From Domibacillus indicus (GTDB lineage: Bacteria > Bacillota > Bacilli > Bacillales > Domibacillaceae): a DNA stretch of 64,000 nucleotides. The stretch spans positions 1-64,000 of the forward strand of contig NZ_JAMBOO010000011.1 of assembly GCF_023715895.1 (NCBI RefSeq), in the 5' to 3' direction. Numbering within the stretch: position 1 is the stretch's first letter; every line of letters starts with the position of its first letter. The notes under the pieces are model-generated. The model did not search any database. It was not told the DNA's origin and saw nothing but the letters and a program-made list of their open reading frames with translations. Made by a program: the position numbers and the translations under genes. This document shows, piece after piece, positions 39,224 to 50,799 of the stretch.

Positions 39224-40657
39224 TTAGCACATGACTTCTTTATCATGCGGATGCTGTGTATCTGGGAAAATCTCCGTCGGGTATTCCCCTGTAAAGCAGG
39301 CCATGCACTGGCCGCATTCGCCAAGCTCGCTTTTGCGATGGCCGATTGCTTCAATCGTACCCTCTACGCTTAAATACGTAAGAGAATCTGCTCCGATCAA
39401 TTCACGTAATTCTTCATTTGTATAGTGTGCAGCGATCAATTCGCCTTTTTCAGATGTATCAATTCCATAAAAGCATGGATGCTTAATGGCTGGCGAGCTG
39501 ATCACCACGTGTACTTCTTTTGCGCCGGCTTCTTTAAGCATTGTAACGATCCGTCTGCTCGTTGTGCCGCGGACAATCGAGTCATCTACCATAACCACTT
39601 TTTTGCCTTCTACAACCCCGCGTACAGGAGAAAGCTTCATTTTAACCCCCTGCTCACGAAGAGACTGGGACGGCTGAATAAATGTCCGGCCAACGTAACG
39701 GTTTTTAATTAAACCAAGCTCATATGGAATACCTGTTGCTTCTGCAAAACCGATAGCAGCAGAAATACTTGAATCCGGTACTCCCGTGACAACATCAGCT
39801 TCCAGTACCGCTGGATCTACTTCTTGTGCCAGCATCTTACCGAGGCGCTTACGGGCACTGTGAACATTCACGCCATGAATATTACTGTCCGGACGCGAAA
39901 AATAAACGTATTCCATCGTGCACATTGCGTCACTGATCGCTGCGGCAAACTGTTCAGAATGAAGACCGTCTTCATTAATGGTAATCAATTCACCCGGCTC
40001 TACATCACGTAAAAACTCAGCACCAATAATATCAAAGGCGCACGTTTCAGAGGCAACCACATAAGCATCGCCAAGCTTGCCGATTGAAAGCGGGCGCAGC
40101 CCTTGTGGATCAAGTGCTACATGCATTTCGTTTTCCGTCATGACAAGAAACGCATAAGCTCCTTTTACCATGGAAAGAGCTGTCTTCAAACGGTCTTTGA
40201 TCGTGCCATATGTGCTGCGGCGGATTAAGTGTGCCAGTACTTCAGTGTCAGACGTTGTCTGGAAAATGCTTCCCTGAGCTTCCAGTTCACGCTTCAGCGA
40301 TGTAGCATTGACAAGGTTTCCGTTATGCGCGAGCGCCAGGCTGCCTGTTTGAAAGTGGAACAGGAGCGGCTGTACATTTTGGTAGCCGCCGCCTCCTGCT
40401 GTTTGGTAACGAACATGCCCAATGGCTGCTGTTCCTGTTAAACCGTTGATAATATCCTGGTTGAAAATTTCTGTAACAAGCCCTTCACCTTTATGGCCGC
40501 GAAGGCGTTCTCCGTCGCTCATCACGACGCCGGCGCCTTCTTGTCCGCGGTGCTGTAAGCTTTGCAGGCCATAATATGTGATTTGTGATGCATTTTCGTG
40601 TCCAAAAACCCCGAAGACGCCACACTCTTCATTTAAGCCTCTGAGTTCAGCAAGCAT
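39224..40657 (-). CDS. purF: Amidophosphoribosyltransferase
   Basis: Committed first step of purine synthesis, feedback-inhibited by nucleotides. An 11-residue propeptide [11 protein letters not shown] precedes Cys12, the Ntn glutaminase nucleophile, as in the B. subtilis enzyme. The PRPP loop is [15 protein letters not shown], and Cys residues in ECGQCMACF are in place for the 4Fe-4S cluster. 477 aa. It overlaps purL by 25 nt. Confidence 0.97.
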   Translation of the reverse strand: MLAELRGLNEECGVFGVFGHENASQITYYGLQSLQHRGQEGAGVVMSDGERLRGHKGEGLVTEIFNQDIINGLTGTAAIGHVRYQTAGGGGYQNVQPLLFHFQTGSLALAHNGNLVNATSLKRELEAQGSIFQTTSDTEVLAHLIRRSTYGTIKDRLKTALSMVKGAYAFLVMTENEMHVALDPQGLRPLSIGKLGDAYVVASETCAFDIIGAEFLRDVEPGELITINEDGLHSEQFAAAISDAMCTMEYVYFSRPDSNIHGVNVHSARKRLGKMLAQEVDPAVLEADVVTGVPDSSISAAIGFAEATGIPYELGLIKNRYVGRTFIQPSQSLREQGVKMKLSPVRGVVEGKKVVMVDDSIVRGTTSRRIVTMLKEAGAKEVHVVISSPAIKHPCFYGIDTSEKGELIAAHYTNEELRELIGADSLTYLSVEGTIEAIGHRKSELGECGQCMACFTGEYPTEIFPDTQHPHDKEVMC

Positions 40658-42867
40658 GGAATAGCTCCTTTCCAGGCATCCTCCAGTTCACGAACCGGTG
40701 CCTGTACCACTTCTTCTCCGTTAATTGAAATTGATGCCACTGGCTGAGCTGTTACTTCACCAATTTGTTTTGCATCCTGTACGGCTGCTTCAAACGCTTC
40801 TTTGTTTTCTGGCTTCACTGTAATGACAAAGCGTGACTGTGTTTCTGCAAATAGGGCAGCCGTTACTTCACCTTGAAGAGAAACGCGGGCACCAAAACCT
40901 GTGCCGAATAATTTTTCAACAAGTGCTACGGCAAATCCACCTTCTGAAATATCATGAGCTGATTGAACAAGACCCGACTGAATAGCCGCAAGAAGTGCAT
41001 CCTGGCGTGCTTTTTCCACTGTCAAATCAATAGCCGGTGATTGACCGAAAATATCGCCATCATTCATCAATTTTTGCAGTTCGCTGCCGCCAAAGTCGTT
41101 TGCAGCGTCTCCAATTACGTATACAAGGTCACCAGCCTGCTTCGCTGCTTGTGTCGTAATATGGTTCACGTCTTCAATCAATCCGACCATGCCGATAATT
41201 GGTGTCGGGTAAATAGCTGTACCGTTTGTTTCATTATAAAGAGATACGTTTCCGCCGATAACCGGTGATTGAAGCGCAAGACATGCTTCACTAATTCCGT
41301 CTGCTGACTGCTCAAGCTGCCAGAATACTCCTGGATTCTCAGGGCTTCCGTAGTTTAAGCCGTCTGTAATCGCAAGTGGACGGGCACCAGAAGCTACGAT
41401 ATTACGAGCCGCTTCTGCCACGGCAATTTTACCGCCTGTTTTCGGATCAAGGTAAATGTAACGTGCATTACAGTCTGTTGTCATCGCAAGTGCTTTGTTT
41501 GTGCCGCGCAGACGGATTACCGCTGCGTCTGATCCTGGCGCTACCACTGTATTTGTACGAACTTGGTAATCATATTGGTCATACACCCATTCTTTGCTTG
41601 CAATCGTCGGCTGCTGAAGCAATTTCACAAGTGTTTCTTTGTAATCTGTAACGTCCGGTGTTACGTCTTCCATTGCCTGGAACGTACGGAAGTATTCCGG
41701 CTCTGCAGATGGCTTGTGGTACACTGGTGCATCTTCTGCCAGCGCATCAACCGGTACTTCTGCTGCTACTTCGCCTTTATGAATCAAACGAAGCATTTTG
41801 TCGTCTGTTACGACACCAACTGATGCCGCTTCAAGACCGTATTTCGCAAAAAGATCTTCGATTTCTTTTTCGTGTCCTTTTTTCACAACGATCAGCATGC
41901 GCTCCTGTGATTCAGACAGCATCATTTCATATGGTGTCATGCCTGTTTCGCGCTGCGGAATCAAATCAAGGTTCATTTCAATTCCTGATCCGGATTTTGA
42001 CGCCATTTCTGCTGACGAGCTTGTTAAGCCGGCAGCCCCCATATCTTGAATGCCGACAAGAACGTCCTGATGGTTGTAAATAAGCTCAAGGCATGCTTCT
42101 AAAAGCAATTTTTCCATGAATGGGTCGCCAACCTGTACCGCTGGGCGTTTTTCATCTGAGCTTTCGCTTAATTCTTCTGAAGCGAATGTTGCACCGTGAA
42201 TACCATCGCGGCCTGTTTTCGCCCCTACATACATTACGGTGTTGCCGACGCCTTTTGCCTGGCCTTTTTGAATATCTTTATGATCAATCAGTCCCACACA
42301 CATTGCGTTCACAAGCGGATTGCCGTCATAAGACGGATCAAAGCCGATTTCACCGCCGACTGTTGGGATCCCGATGCAGTTTCCGTAACCAGCAATACCG
42401 GCAACAACTTCTTCAAACAAATACTTTACACGTGCTGTTTCAAGTTCACCGAAACGAAGTGAGTTTAAAATTGCAACCGGACGGGCACCCATTGAGAATA
42501 CATCACGGATGATACCGCCGACACCTGTTGCTGCACCCTGGTATGGCTCAATGGCAGATGGGTGGTTATGACTTTCAATTTTAAACGCAACGGCCTGACC
42601 GTCACCGATATCAACGATACCAGCGCCTTCACCCGGTCCCTGCAAAACGTGCTCGCCTTTTGTTGGGAAGCGGCTTAAAACAGGTTTGGAATTTTTATAG
42701 CTGCAATGCTCTGACCACATAACCGAGAAAAGACCTGTTTCTGCGTAGTTTGGCAGGCGGCCAAGAATTTTTTCTACTTTCGCAAATTCTTCATCCGTTA
42801 AGCCCATTGTGCTGTATAGTTTTTCGTCTTTAATTTGCTGTGGATTTGGTTCAAGCATTAACGACAT
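40633..42867 (-). CDS. purL: FGAM synthase subunit PurL
   Basis: Large synthetase subunit (744 aa, small Gram-positive type) that works with PurQ and PurS to make formylglycinamidine ribotide. Motifs include [34 protein letters not shown] and [20 protein letters not shown] 7 nt before ATG 42867; overlaps purQ by 17 nt. Confidence 0.97.
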   Translation of the reverse strand: MSLMLEPNPQQIKDEKLYSTMGLTDEEFAKVEKILGRLPNYAETGLFSVMWSEHCSYKNSKPVLSRFPTKGEHVLQGPGEGAGIVDIGDGQAVAFKIESHNHPSAIEPYQGAATGVGGIIRDVFSMGARPVAILNSLRFGELETARVKYLFEEVVAGIAGYGNCIGIPTVGGEIGFDPSYDGNPLVNAMCVGLIDHKDIQKGQAKGVGNTVMYVGAKTGRDGIHGATFASEELSESSDEKRPAVQVGDPFMEKLLLEACLELIYNHQDVLVGIQDMGAAGLTSSSAEMASKSGSGIEMNLDLIPQRETGMTPYEMMLSESQERMLIVVKKGHEKEIEDLFAKYGLEAASVGVVTDDKMLRLIHKGEVAAEVPVDALAEDAPVYHKPSAEPEYFRTFQAMEDVTPDVTDYKETLVKLLQQPTIASKEWVYDQYDYQVRTNTVVAPGSDAAVIRLRGTNKALAMTTDCNARYIYLDPKTGGKIAVAEAARNIVASGARPLAITDGLNYGSPENPGVFWQLEQSADGISEACLALQSPVIGGNVSLYNETNGTAIYPTPIIGMVGLIEDVNHITTQAAKQAGDLVYVIGDAANDFGGSELQKLMNDGDIFGQSPAIDLTVEKARQDALLAAIQSGLVQSAHDISEGGFAVALVEKLFGTGFGARVSLQGEVTAALFAETQSRFVITVKPENKEAFEAAVQDAKQIGEVTAQPVASISINGEEVVQAPVRELEDAWKGAIPCLLNSEA

Positions 42868-43534
42868 GAGAATTCCTCCAGTGCTTTACAATTGATTGGA
42901 AAAGTTTAAGGCCATCCGCGCTGCCAAGAAGTTCATCAACAGCCCGCTCCGGATGCGGCATCATGCCAAGTACGTTGCCTTTTTCGTTTGTAACACCTGC
43001 AATATCAGAAAGGCTTCCGTTTACATCGCTCGCATATGTGAAGGCAATTTGATTGTTTTCCTTCAATTTTGCAAGTGTTGCTTCGTCACAGTAGTAGTTT
43101 CCTTCACCGTGTGCAACTGGAATGCTGATTTTTTCGCCTTTTTCGTATAAAGAAGTAAACATCGTTTCATTATTTTCAACAGACAGCTCTACCGTCCGGC
43201 AAATAAACTTTAAGTTTTTGTTGCGAAGCATAGCTCCTGGAAGAAGGCCTGATTCAAGCAAAATTTGAAACCCGTTGCAGACGCCAAGAACCGGCTTGCC
43301 CGCTTCCGCAGCACGTTTAACTGCGGCCATTACGTTTGACATGTGAGCGATCGCGCCTGAACGCAGGTAGTCTCCGTATGAAAAGCCTCCTGGAAGCAAA
43401 ATACCGTCATATTCATCAAGGTTGTCCGCATCATGCCAGACAAGATCAACCTGCTCGCCTAATTCGTCTTTTACTGCATGGTACATGTCCACATCACAGT
43501 TAGATCCTGGAAATACGATGACTGCAAATTTCAC
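42851..43534 (-). CDS. purQ: FGAM synthase glutaminase subunit PurQ
   Basis: Class I glutamine amidotransferase, 227 aa, supplying ammonia to PurL. The nucleophile is in [18 protein letters not shown] and the His/Glu pair in [10 protein letters not shown]. Overlaps purS by 4 nt. Confidence 0.97.
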   Translation of the reverse strand: MKFAVIVFPGSNCDVDMYHAVKDELGEQVDLVWHDADNLDEYDGILLPGGFSYGDYLRSGAIAHMSNVMAAVKRAAEAGKPVLGVCNGFQILLESGLLPGAMLRNKNLKFICRTVELSVENNETMFTSLYEKGEKISIPVAHGEGNYYCDEATLAKLKENNQIAFTYASDVNGSLSDIAGVTNEKGNVLGMMPHPERAVDELLGSADGLKLFQSIVKHWRNSHVVNA

Positions 43535-43785
43535 TGTTTCGCACTCTCCTCGATTTCATATCGGTAATCTTCAATAACCGGGTTTGACAAAAGTTTTTCA
43601 CATACTTCTTTGACTGTGCCCTCTACGTCACGAACAGAATCATCGAATTGAAGCTCCATGTATTTGCCGATGCGCACTTCTTCTACTCCTTGGTAGCCAA
43701 GGTTTGATAGAGATTGCTGTACTGCTTTTCCTTGCGGGTCTAATACACTTTCACGAAGTGTTACGTAAACTTTCACTTTATACAT
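43531..43785 (-). CDS. purS: FGAM synthase subunit PurS
   Basis: An 84-aa scaffold that docks PurQ on PurL. It opens [21 protein letters not shown], the family hallmark. The stop and start codons of purC and purS overlap by one base. Confidence 0.95.
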   Translation of the reverse strand: MYKVKVYVTLRESVLDPQGKAVQQSLSNLGYQGVEEVRIGKYMELQFDDSVRDVEGTVKEVCEKLLSNPVIEDYRYEIEESAKQ

Positions 43786-44498
43786 TATAGAGTTCCTCCA
43801 AGTCGATTGTAGATTTCGGTATATGCTTCTGTCAGTCCGCCAAGATCCCGGCGGAACAAGTCTTTATCGAGTTTGCGATTTGTGCCTTTTTCCCATAGAC
43901 GGCATGTATCCGGCGAAATTTCATCGGCTAGCAGAATGCTTCCATCCTTTTGACGGCCAAATTCGATTTTAAAGTCAATGAGGTCAACACCCATTTCGCT
44001 AAACAATGGAATGAGTACATCGTTTACACGAAGAGCTTCTTTTTTCAAAATTTGCACTTCTTCAGGTGCTGCCACGTCAAGCAGACGGATATGATCTTCT
44101 GTTAAGAGCGGATCACCGAGGTCATCGTTTTTGTAATAAAACTCAACGAGCGGCTCCTTAAACCGCACGCCTTCTTCAAAGCCGAGGCGCTTGGCAATGC
44201 TGCCAGCGGCAACATTGCGCACCACAACTTCAAGCGGAATAATATCAACATGCTTCACAAGCTGCTCGTTTTCAGACAGCTGCTCAACAAAGTGAGACTG
44301 AATACCCTGCTCGGCGAGCTTCTCAAACAACAGCCCTGTGATTAAATTATTTAAGCGGCCTTTACCGTCGATTTCTGCTTTTTTCTCACCGTTAAAAGCA
44401 GTCGCTGAGTTTTTATATTCGATCCAGACGATCTCTTCCTGGTCTGTTGCATAAATGCGTTTTGCTTTTCCTTCATAGAGCTGCTTGCCTTTTTGCAT
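43785..44498 (-). CDS. purC: SAICAR synthetase
   Basis: Joins CAIR and aspartate. Motifs are [26 protein letters not shown] and LIDFKIEFG followed by [11 protein letters not shown]. 237 aa. 28 nt after purB. Confidence 0.97.
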   Translation of the reverse strand: MQKGKQLYEGKAKRIYATDQEEIVWIEYKNSATAFNGEKKAEIDGKGRLNNLITGLLFEKLAEQGIQSHFVEQLSENEQLVKHVDIIPLEVVVRNVAAGSIAKRLGFEEGVRFKEPLVEFYYKNDDLGDPLLTEDHIRLLDVAAPEEVQILKKEALRVNDVLIPLFSEMGVDLIDFKIEFGRQKDGSILLADEISPDTCRLWEKGTNRKLDKDLFRRDLGGLTEAYTEIYNRLGGTL

Positions 44499-44526
44499 GA
44501 TGTGATCCTCCCAGGTTCCGGTTTAA

Positions 44527-45819
44527 TTAAAGACCAATGCGGTCAAAAATCGTGTCGACATGTTTGATATGGTAGTTATAGTCAAAGCAGTCAGCAATTT
44601 CTTCCGGTGTTAATTTCGACGTGATCGTTTCGTCCGCTTCTACAAGTGAACGGAACTGAACTTGCTTGTCCCATGCTTCCATCGCCCGCGGCTGTACAGT
44701 GTCATAAGCTGCTTCACGCGCCATGCCTTTGTCGATCAGGGCAAGAAGAATACGCTGTGAGTAAATAAGGCCAAGTGTACGGTCCATATTGCGCTTCATG
44801 TTTTCCGGGAATACCGTCAAGTTCTTCACAATGTTGCCGAAACGGTTCAGCATGTAATTCAAGGCAATCGTTGCATCCGGCAGAATCACGCGCTCTGCAG
44901 ATGAATGAGAGATATCGCGCTCATGCCAAAGCGATACATTCTCGTATGCTGTAACCATGTGGCCGCGAATTACACGCGCAAGGCCAACCATGTTTTCAGA
45001 TCCGATTGGATTACGTTTATGCGGCATTGCAGATGAGCCTTTTTGTCCTTTTGCAAATGCTTCTTCTACTTCGCGTGTTTCTGACTTTTGCAGGCCGCGA
45101 ATTTCCGTTGCGAATTTTTCGATAGATGCAGCAACGAGTGCAAGAGTAGCCATATAATGTGCATGGCGGTCACGCTGAAGAGTCTGCGTTGAAACCGGTG
45201 CTGGTTTCGTACCTAGCTTTTCGCAAACATATTGCTCAACAAACGGATCGATATTTGCGTATGTGCCGACTGCACCAGAGATTTTTCCGTATTGAACGCC
45301 GTCAGCTGCGTCGTTAAAGCGCTCAAGGTTCCGTTTCATTTCTTCATACCAAAGGGCCATCTTCAAGCCGAATGTTGTTGGTTCTGCATGAACGCCGTGT
45401 GTGCGGCCCATCATTACCGTGTGTTTATGTTCAATCGCTTTGTCGCGAAGGATGTCGATAAAGTTCTCAATGTCTTTACGTAAAATGTCGTTCGCCTGCT
45501 TTAATAGATAAGAAAGGGCCGTGTCGACTACATCTGTTGACGTTAATCCGTAATGCACCCATTTGCGCTCTTCTCCAAGTGTTTCGGATACAGCGCGGGT
45601 AAATGCCACTACGTCATGGCGTGTTTCTAGTTCAATTTCGTTAATGCGGTCAATGTCAAAGCTTGCATTTGCACGAAGTTTTTGAACATCTTCTTTTGGG
45701 ATTTCACCAAGCTCAGACCATGCCTCGCAAGCTAAGATTTCTACTTCAAGCCATGCTTTGAATTTGTTTTCTTCTGTCCAGATGCTGCCCATTTCAGGTC
45801 GTGTATAGCGTTCGATCAT
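44527..45819 (-). CDS. purB: Adenylosuccinate lyase
   Basis: Fumarase/aspartase-superfamily enzyme that acts twice, on SAICAR and on adenylosuccinate. The signature loop is [17 protein letters not shown]; other motifs are [15 protein letters not shown] and [13 protein letters not shown]. 430 aa. Confidence 0.97.
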   Translation of the reverse strand: MIERYTRPEMGSIWTEENKFKAWLEVEILACEAWSELGEIPKEDVQKLRANASFDIDRINEIELETRHDVVAFTRAVSETLGEERKWVHYGLTSTDVVDTALSYLLKQANDILRKDIENFIDILRDKAIEHKHTVMMGRTHGVHAEPTTFGLKMALWYEEMKRNLERFNDAADGVQYGKISGAVGTYANIDPFVEQYVCEKLGTKPAPVSTQTLQRDRHAHYMATLALVAASIEKFATEIRGLQKSETREVEEAFAKGQKGSSAMPHKRNPIGSENMVGLARVIRGHMVTAYENVSLWHERDISHSSAERVILPDATIALNYMLNRFGNIVKNLTVFPENMKRNMDRTLGLIYSQRILLALIDKGMAREAAYDTVQPRAMEAWDKQVQFRSLVEADETITSKLTPEEIADCFDYNYHIKHVDTIFDRIGL

Positions 45820-45847
45820 TAGTTGTCATCCTCCGATTAATCGTCGT

Positions 45848-46984
45848 TTATTTTGTCCAAATCCGGCTTTCCTGGATTTCGGTTAAGGTTTCATCAATAT
45901 TATCTGTCAAAATGGTTACATGACCCATTTTCCGTTTTTCTTTTGCTTCGTCTTTTCCGTATAAGTGAATGGACCATTCAGGCTTGTCTACAATGGCGCT
46001 CACAACACCCTCTACATGTTCACCGAGCACATTGACCATGACAGCTGGCTTTAAAAGCGCTGTGCTTTTAAGCGGCCAGTTGCAAACAGCGCGGATGTGC
46101 TGGCCAAACTGGGAGATTCCGCACGCTTCGATCGTATAATGCCCGGAGTTGTGCGGCCGCGGTGCCAATTCATTAATGTAAATGCCGCCTTCTTCTGTTA
46201 CAAACATCTCAACAGCCAGGGTGCCGACAAGGGACAGCGCCGATGCAATGCTCTCTGCTGCCTCATGTGCAGCCTGCTCGGTTTCTTTCGAAATACGGGC
46301 CGGTACAATTGATTCGTGCAGAATGTTATCTACGTGAATGTTTTCTGCCACCGGGAAAAATGTCGTTTCCCCTTCTGGATTTCGTGTCACAATGGCGGAT
46401 ATTTCTTTTTGGAATGGAATCCATTGTTCAAGTACACAGTCACCGTGCGTAAGCAGCTTGGCTGCTTCTGATGCCTGGTTCACTTCTCTTAACACAAACT
46501 GCCCTTTGCCGTCATATCCGCCGGTTGCCGTTTTCAGTACAGCCGGCAGGCCAAGCGCCTCGATTCCTTCCAGCAGATCAGACTCGGTTCGAATCACCCG
46601 ATAAGGGGCAACCGGCACGCCTGCATTCGAGATCGCTTCTTTTTCGTAAATGCGGTTTTGCGTAATACGGATCAGCTCTGCTCCCTGCGGAATATGGGCC
46701 GTGTTCATCAGCTCTTTTAAGCCTTCATAATCGATATTTTCAAATTCGTAGGTGATCACGTCACTTACTTGTGCCAGGCGCTGAAGTGCGTCCTGGTCAT
46801 TGTAAGGCGCTTGGATGACGATATCCGCTGTCTGCGTGCATGGGGCTCCTTCTGCCGGTTCAAGAACGGCGATGCGAAAGCCCGCTTCTTTAGCGGCCAG
46901 TGCCATCATACGTCCTAATTGTCCGCCGCCGATGATGCCAATCGTTTTTCCCGGTTCAATGATTTTTCTAGCCAAGCTGATCAC
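45848..46984 (-). CDS. purK: N5-CAIR synthetase PurK
   Basis: ATP-grasp enzyme making N5-CAIR from AIR and bicarbonate. It shows [33 protein letters not shown] and [17 protein letters not shown]. About 378 aa. The GTG start at 46984 overlaps purE by 17 nt; a TTG at 46975 is an alternative and the exact start is uncertain. Confidence 0.95.
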   Translation of the reverse strand: MISLARKIIEPGKTIGIIGGGQLGRMMALAAKEAGFRIAVLEPAEGAPCTQTADIVIQAPYNDQDALQRLAQVSDVITYEFENIDYEGLKELMNTAHIPQGAELIRITQNRIYEKEAISNAGVPVAPYRVIRTESDLLEGIEALGLPAVLKTATGGYDGKGQFVLREVNQASEAAKLLTHGDCVLEQWIPFQKEISAIVTRNPEGETTFFPVAENIHVDNILHESIVPARISKETEQAAHEAAESIASALSLVGTLAVEMFVTEEGGIYINELAPRPHNSGHYTIEACGISQFGQHIRAVCNWPLKSTALLKPAVMVNVLGEHVEGVVSAIVDKPEWSIHLYGKDEAKEKRKMGHVTILTDNIDETLTEIQESRIWTK

Positions 46985-47456
46985 TGCTTTCGAGGACCGT
47001 TTTTTCTGTTTCCTTCCGGCGCTTGTCCAACCGCGCCGCTACACCTGTGTCTGCGATCGACAAAATTTGCGCCGCCAGCAGACCGGCATTGGTTGCACCG
47101 GCTTTGCCAATCGCTGTTGTAGCAACAGGCACGCCGCCCGGCATTTGAACGATAGAAAGAAGAGAATCAAGTCCATTTAACGCTTTTGACTGAACAGGGA
47201 CGCCGATAACCGGCAGAGTCGTTTTTGCTGCCGTCATGCCTGGCAGATGAGCAGCCCCTCCTGCTCCCGCAATGATTACTTTAATTCCTCGCTCCCGTGC
47301 CGTTTCGGCATATTCAAACATCAAATCAGGGGTGCGATGTGCGGACACCACTTTCTTTTCATAGGGAATGTCAAGTTCATCGAGTACGTCACATGCGTGC
47401 TTCATTGTTTCCCAATCTGATGTGCTTCCCATAATAACGCCAACTTCAATCGTCAT
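46968..47456 (-). CDS. purE: N5-CAIR mutase PurE
   Basis: First gene of the operon, 162 aa, converting N5-CAIR to CAIR. The class I motif is [13 protein letters not shown] with SAHRTPD and [16 protein letters not shown] lies 8 nt before ATG 47456. Its leader carries a guanine riboswitch and PurR-like boxes. Confidence 0.97.
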   Translation of the reverse strand: MTIEVGVIMGSTSDWETMKHACDVLDELDIPYEKKVVSAHRTPDLMFEYAETARERGIKVIIAGAGGAAHLPGMTAAKTTLPVIGVPVQSKALNGLDSLLSIVQMPGGVPVATTAIGKAGATNAGLLAAQILSIADTGVAARLDKRRKETEKTVLESSDQLG

Positions 47457-47486
47457 CTTGATCCTCCATTGTGAGATTTTTTTACA

Positions 47487-47629
47487 TAAAAAAACGGGCA
47501 GACCGCTTCTCCGGTAAAAAGGAGAAAGCGATTCGCCCGTAGTCGATCGAGAGTACGAATGCTTTCCCCATAGTCGGCTCGTTTACGGCGGCCGGTAGAA
47601 ACTCGCGGGCCATATTCCCGCTATTATAT
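47487..47629 (-). promoter_or_regulatory. Guanine riboswitch and terminator of the pur operon
   Basis: The aptamer (about 47569-47629) on the - strand shows ATATGG in L2, the J2/3 sequence TTTCTACC, CCGTAAA in L3 and the J3/1 end CGACTATG. The C at the specificity position (CGACT) indicates guanine/hypoxanthine. It is followed by a long terminator stem (47494-47540) and a T7 tail, so ligand binding should stop transcription before purE. Confidence 0.92.
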
Positions 47630-47652
47630 GAGGTGCTTTATTTGTCCTCTAC

Positions 47653-47682
47653 ATATTAACAACCGATCGAAGGGGTTGTCAA
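47653..47682 (-). promoter_or_regulatory. purE operon promoter
   Basis: TTGACA (47677-47682), 18 nt, TAATAT (47653-47658), about 24 nt upstream of the aptamer. Confidence 0.78.
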
Positions 47683-47685
47683 CAA

Positions 47686-47729
47686 AAAATCGAACGATAT
47701 TTATTACTTATATTTTAATGTTCGTATTT
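47686..47729 (-). promoter_or_regulatory. Paired PurR boxes upstream of purE
   Basis: On the - strand AAATACGAACATT (47717-47729) matches the PurBox AWWWCCGAACWWT with one change. A second, inverted copy lies at 47686-47698 (AAAATCGAACGAT on the + strand). The gap of 18 nt and divergent arrangement fit PurR control regions. PurR would bind when PRPP is low. Confidence 0.7.
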
Positions 47730-47922
47730 AAGTCATTATTTTTCCTTCAAAGACGATTTCACGACCAATCGGCACATGAATTGTTTCCCCGTTTTCCTTC
47801 CGTTCTTCAAAAAGAGGCTTTTCCATCCGCCGCACCGGCATATAGCCTTCACGCTTCATTCGTTCGAGGCACTCATCAATCGTTTCGTTTTCCTGCACGT
47901 AAAAAGTCTTTTTTTTGCTCAT
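47728..47922 (-). CDS. yebG: NETI motif protein YebG
   Basis: A 64-aa protein with the NETI motif ([19 protein letters not shown]), unknown function, conserved upstream of purE in Bacillaceae. It overlaps yebE by 4 nt (ATGA), and its last codons reach into the first PurR box. Confidence 0.9.
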   Translation of the reverse strand: MSKKKTFYVQENETIDECLERMKREGYMPVRRMEKPLFEERKENGETIHVPIGREIVFEGKIMT

Positions 47923-48461
47923 TGCATCAATTTTCCCTTTCTCACTTGTTTTACCCAGAAGCCGCCATGAATAGTTTTCGGTTCAAAAGCAATAATAAAT
48001 GCTTTTGGGTCAAGGTCTTTAATTTTCTCATACAGCTTCAGCTCATATTTACGCGGCGTCAAAATCTGCATCGCCATCCGTTCGCCTTCAAGCCCGTTCG
48101 CTGCCCAGTTGGTCACTCCATAGCCTTCCTGGCGCAATTGCTTCGGCAGGTCTTTATCATATTCCTTTGTGATCACATTTACCGTAATATATCCAAGCGC
48201 CAGCTTTTCCTCGATCTTCATGCCAACGATCACTCCCACACCGTAGCCGACCGCATAAGCAATCAAGTTTTGAATTTCGTTTAAGTTATCGAGCACCAGC
48301 CCAAGACCTACAACATAAATAACAACCTCAATCGTACTGACAAAAGCGGCTGTGTAGCGATAGCCCTTCAAGGTCAAAATCATGCGGATCGTAAAAAATG
48401 AAACGTATACAATATTGATCAGCAAAATAATGACAACCATTAGTAACGCATTATCCATCAT
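47919..48461 (-). CDS. yebE: DUF2179 membrane protein YebE
   Basis: UPF0316 family, 180 aa. Three N-terminal membrane helices (about 5-85) are followed by a cytoplasmic DUF2179 domain (about 95-175; [16 protein letters not shown]). Related domains bind small ligands in YitT-type proteins, but the function here is unknown. ATG 48461 with GGAGTG upstream. Confidence 0.9.
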   Translation of the reverse strand: MMDNALLMVVIILLINIVYVSFFTIRMILTLKGYRYTAAFVSTIEVVIYVVGLGLVLDNLNEIQNLIAYAVGYGVGVIVGMKIEEKLALGYITVNVITKEYDKDLPKQLRQEGYGVTNWAANGLEGERMAMQILTPRKYELKLYEKIKDLDPKAFIIAFEPKTIHGGFWVKQVRKGKLMQ

Positions 48462-48508
48462 CGTGATTCACTCCTCTTTCCCGGCAGTTTACCATATTGG
48501 CGCTCATT

Positions 48509-48540
48509 AAAAAAGCCTCAGCCGAATGATCGACTGAGGC
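48509..48540 (-). terminator. ptsG terminator
   Basis: GCCTCAG / CTGAGGC stem, T-rich tail on the - strand, about 10 nt past the ptsG stop. Confidence 0.82.
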
Positions 48541-48550
48541 AGATTGCTTC

Positions 48551-50617
48551 TTATTTAATAGTGATGATGTTCTCGTCGCCATTTTTCACAGTTCCCGGCT
48601 TTTCAACCGTTACGGATTGACCTTCTGCAAGGTTTGTGAAAATAATCGGCGTGATCGTCGATGTGGCATTTTTTGCAATGTAGTCCAGGTCCACTTTAAG
48701 AAGCGGCTGGCCTGCTTTCACTTCATCACCTTCTGATACAAGGGCCTCAAAACCTTCCCCGTTCAGCTTTACTGTATCGATACCGAAGTGAATCAAGATT
48801 TCGCGTCCACTGTCCGCTGTAATACCGATCGCATGCTTTGTCGGGAAGACGTTGATAATTTTACCGTTTACCGGAGATACGACTGTACCATCGTTTGGCT
48901 TGATCGCAAAGCCGTCACCCATCATTTTTCCAGCGAAAACAGGGTCCGGTACTTCCGTAATTGGCAGAAGCTCACCTGAAATAGGTGCTACAAACTTATC
49001 TTCTACATCATTACGGATTGCAGCTGGTGCCGCGTTTTCCACTTCTTTTTGCGTTTCCTGGTCCGGTTTTACGGTTGCTGTTGGACGAGGCTTGCTGCCT
49101 TTCATAATGTCCGCCATTTGGTGGCGCAGGCCGTCTGATTTCGGTCCAAAGATAGCCTGGATGTTGTTGCCCACTTCAAGGACGCCTGCTGCTCCAAGCT
49201 GTTTCAAACGTTTTTTATCAACGTTGCCGATATCATTTACAGATACGCGAAGACGTGTGATACATGCGTCAAGGTTCACAATGTTTTCTTTTCCGCCCAT
49301 CGCATCCAGAATCTCGTATGGAAGTTCACCGGCTACAACTGCTGGTCCCTCTTCACTATCTGCATCTTCTGTCTCACGTCCTGGTGTTGCAAGGTTAAAC
49401 TTGCGGATCGCAAAACGGAAACCGAAGTAGTAAATAACCGCAAATACAAGACCTACTGGAATAACAATCCATGCATTTGTTTGCGGATTTAAAAGACCGA
49501 ATAGTGTATAGTCAATCAAACCGCCTGAGAATGTCATACCAATTTTTACATCCAGCAAGTTCATTGTCATAAATGACAGACCCGCAAAAATCGCGTGAAC
49601 TCCGAACAGAACAGGTGCTACGAACAAGAATGAGAACTCAAGCGGCTCTGTAATCCCTGTTAAGAAAGATGTTAATGCAGCAGAACCCATAAGGCCGGCT
49701 ACTACTTTTTTACGCTCCGGGCGCGCTTCATGATAAATTGCAAGCGCTGCTGCCGGAAGACCGAACATCATGAATGGATATTTACCAGTCATAAATGTAC
49801 CAGCTGTTAAGTTTTCAACACCGTCCCGAATCTGCGCCATAAACATTGGCTGGTCACCACGAACAATTTCACCCGCCGCCGTTGTGTACTGGCCAAATTC
49901 ATACCAGAATGGTGAATAGAAAATGTGATGCAGACCGAATGGAATTAAGCTTCGTTCAATTACACCGAAAATAAAAGCAGATAGGGCAAGATTACCTTCT
50001 AACAGTACGTGTGAAAAGGCATTTAAGCCACTTTGAATTGGCGGCCAGATCACAATCATAAGAAGACCCATAACAACTGCTGAAGCCGCTGTTGCAATCG
50101 GAACGAACCGTTTGCCCGCAAAGAATCCTAAGTATGATGGTAATTCAATGTTAAAGAATTTGTTGTACATGTAAGCGGCAATCGCTCCCACGATAATCCC
50201 GCCGAATACACCGGTTTGCAGGGATGGAATTCCAAGAATAAGCGCATAAGCAGGGTTGCCGCCTTCTAGAACAGCGATTCTCTCCAAGCCTAGTGCTGTC
50301 CCCATTGTGGCGTTCATAATTAAATATCCGACGATCGCCGCAAGACCAGCAACACCGTCACCGCCTGCAAGACCAATTGCTACACCGACCGCAAAGAGTA
50401 TCGGCAAGTTTCCGAAAACAATGTCACCTGAGTTTTCCATAACAGACGCGACTGTAACAATCCAGTCAGCTGTTAAAAACGGTGCTAAATCAGTTAAAGC
50501 TGGGTTTTGCAGCGCATTACCAAATGCAAGCAAAAGTCCGGCAGCCGGCAAAATCGCAACAGGCAGCATAAGTGCTTTACCGATTTTCTGAAGCACACCG
50601 AAAAGCTTTTTAAACAT
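48551..50617 (-). CDS. ptsG: PTS glucose-specific EIICBA (PtsG)
   Basis: Glucose uptake and phosphorylation at the membrane, 688 aa. EIIC (about 1-400) contains [16 protein letters not shown] and [19 protein letters not shown] (about 425-500) has the phospho-Cys in [16 protein letters not shown] (about 540-670) has the phospho-His in [10 protein letters not shown]. The start is ATG 50617 with GAGGAGG; an ATG 12 codons upstream is in the leader. A GlcT-type terminator leader and glcT lie upstream. Confidence 0.93.
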   Translation of the reverse strand: MFKKLFGVLQKIGKALMLPVAILPAAGLLLAFGNALQNPALTDLAPFLTADWIVTVASVMENSGDIVFGNLPILFAVGVAIGLAGGDGVAGLAAIVGYLIMNATMGTALGLERIAVLEGGNPAYALILGIPSLQTGVFGGIIVGAIAAYMYNKFFNIELPSYLGFFAGKRFVPIATAASAVVMGLLMIVIWPPIQSGLNAFSHVLLEGNLALSAFIFGVIERSLIPFGLHHIFYSPFWYEFGQYTTAAGEIVRGDQPMFMAQIRDGVENLTAGTFMTGKYPFMMFGLPAAALAIYHEARPERKKVVAGLMGSAALTSFLTGITEPLEFSFLFVAPVLFGVHAIFAGLSFMTMNLLDVKIGMTFSGGLIDYTLFGLLNPQTNAWIVIPVGLVFAVIYYFGFRFAIRKFNLATPGRETEDADSEEGPAVVAGELPYEILDAMGGKENIVNLDACITRLRVSVNDIGNVDKKRLKQLGAAGVLEVGNNIQAIFGPKSDGLRHQMADIMKGSKPRPTATVKPDQETQKEVENAAPAAIRNDVEDKFVAPISGELLPITEVPDPVFAGKMMGDGFAIKPNDGTVVSPVNGKIINVFPTKHAIGITADSGREILIHFGIDTVKLNGEGFEALVSEGDEVKAGQPLLKVDLDYIAKNATSTITPIIFTNLAEGQSVTVEKPGTVKNGDENIITIK

Positions 50618-50683
50618 GTGTGTTTCCTCCTCTATATTGAATAGTATGTGCATTACAAAGATGAATCAGACAGACAAGCACGA

Positions 50684-50765
50684 AAAAAGGCATGAGAAAA
50701 GAAGACATCAGAAAATAGAAGTCCTAATAAACCCCTATTTTCCCTGTATCTCCTTTACTCATGCC
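50684..50765 (-). promoter_or_regulatory. ptsG leader with terminator/antiterminator
   Basis: On the - strand GGCATGAG (50757-50764) pairs with CTCATGCC, and GAAAATAG with CTATTTTC inside, giving a long imperfect hairpin that ends in T6. Its place between glcT and ptsG is that of the RAT/terminator element to which GlcT binds. Confidence 0.72.
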
Positions 50766-50799
50766 TGATCGTATCAGTAACACGTAAAGAACAATGTAA

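Noticed and set aside
40633-42867. Long plus-strand frames opposite purL
   Set aside because: Shadows of a highly conserved gene; no ribosome sites.
50766-50790. Extended -10 box for ptsG at 50768-50773
   Set aside because: A start from it would cut off the 5' arm of the leader hairpin, so the true promoter is probably elsewhere.
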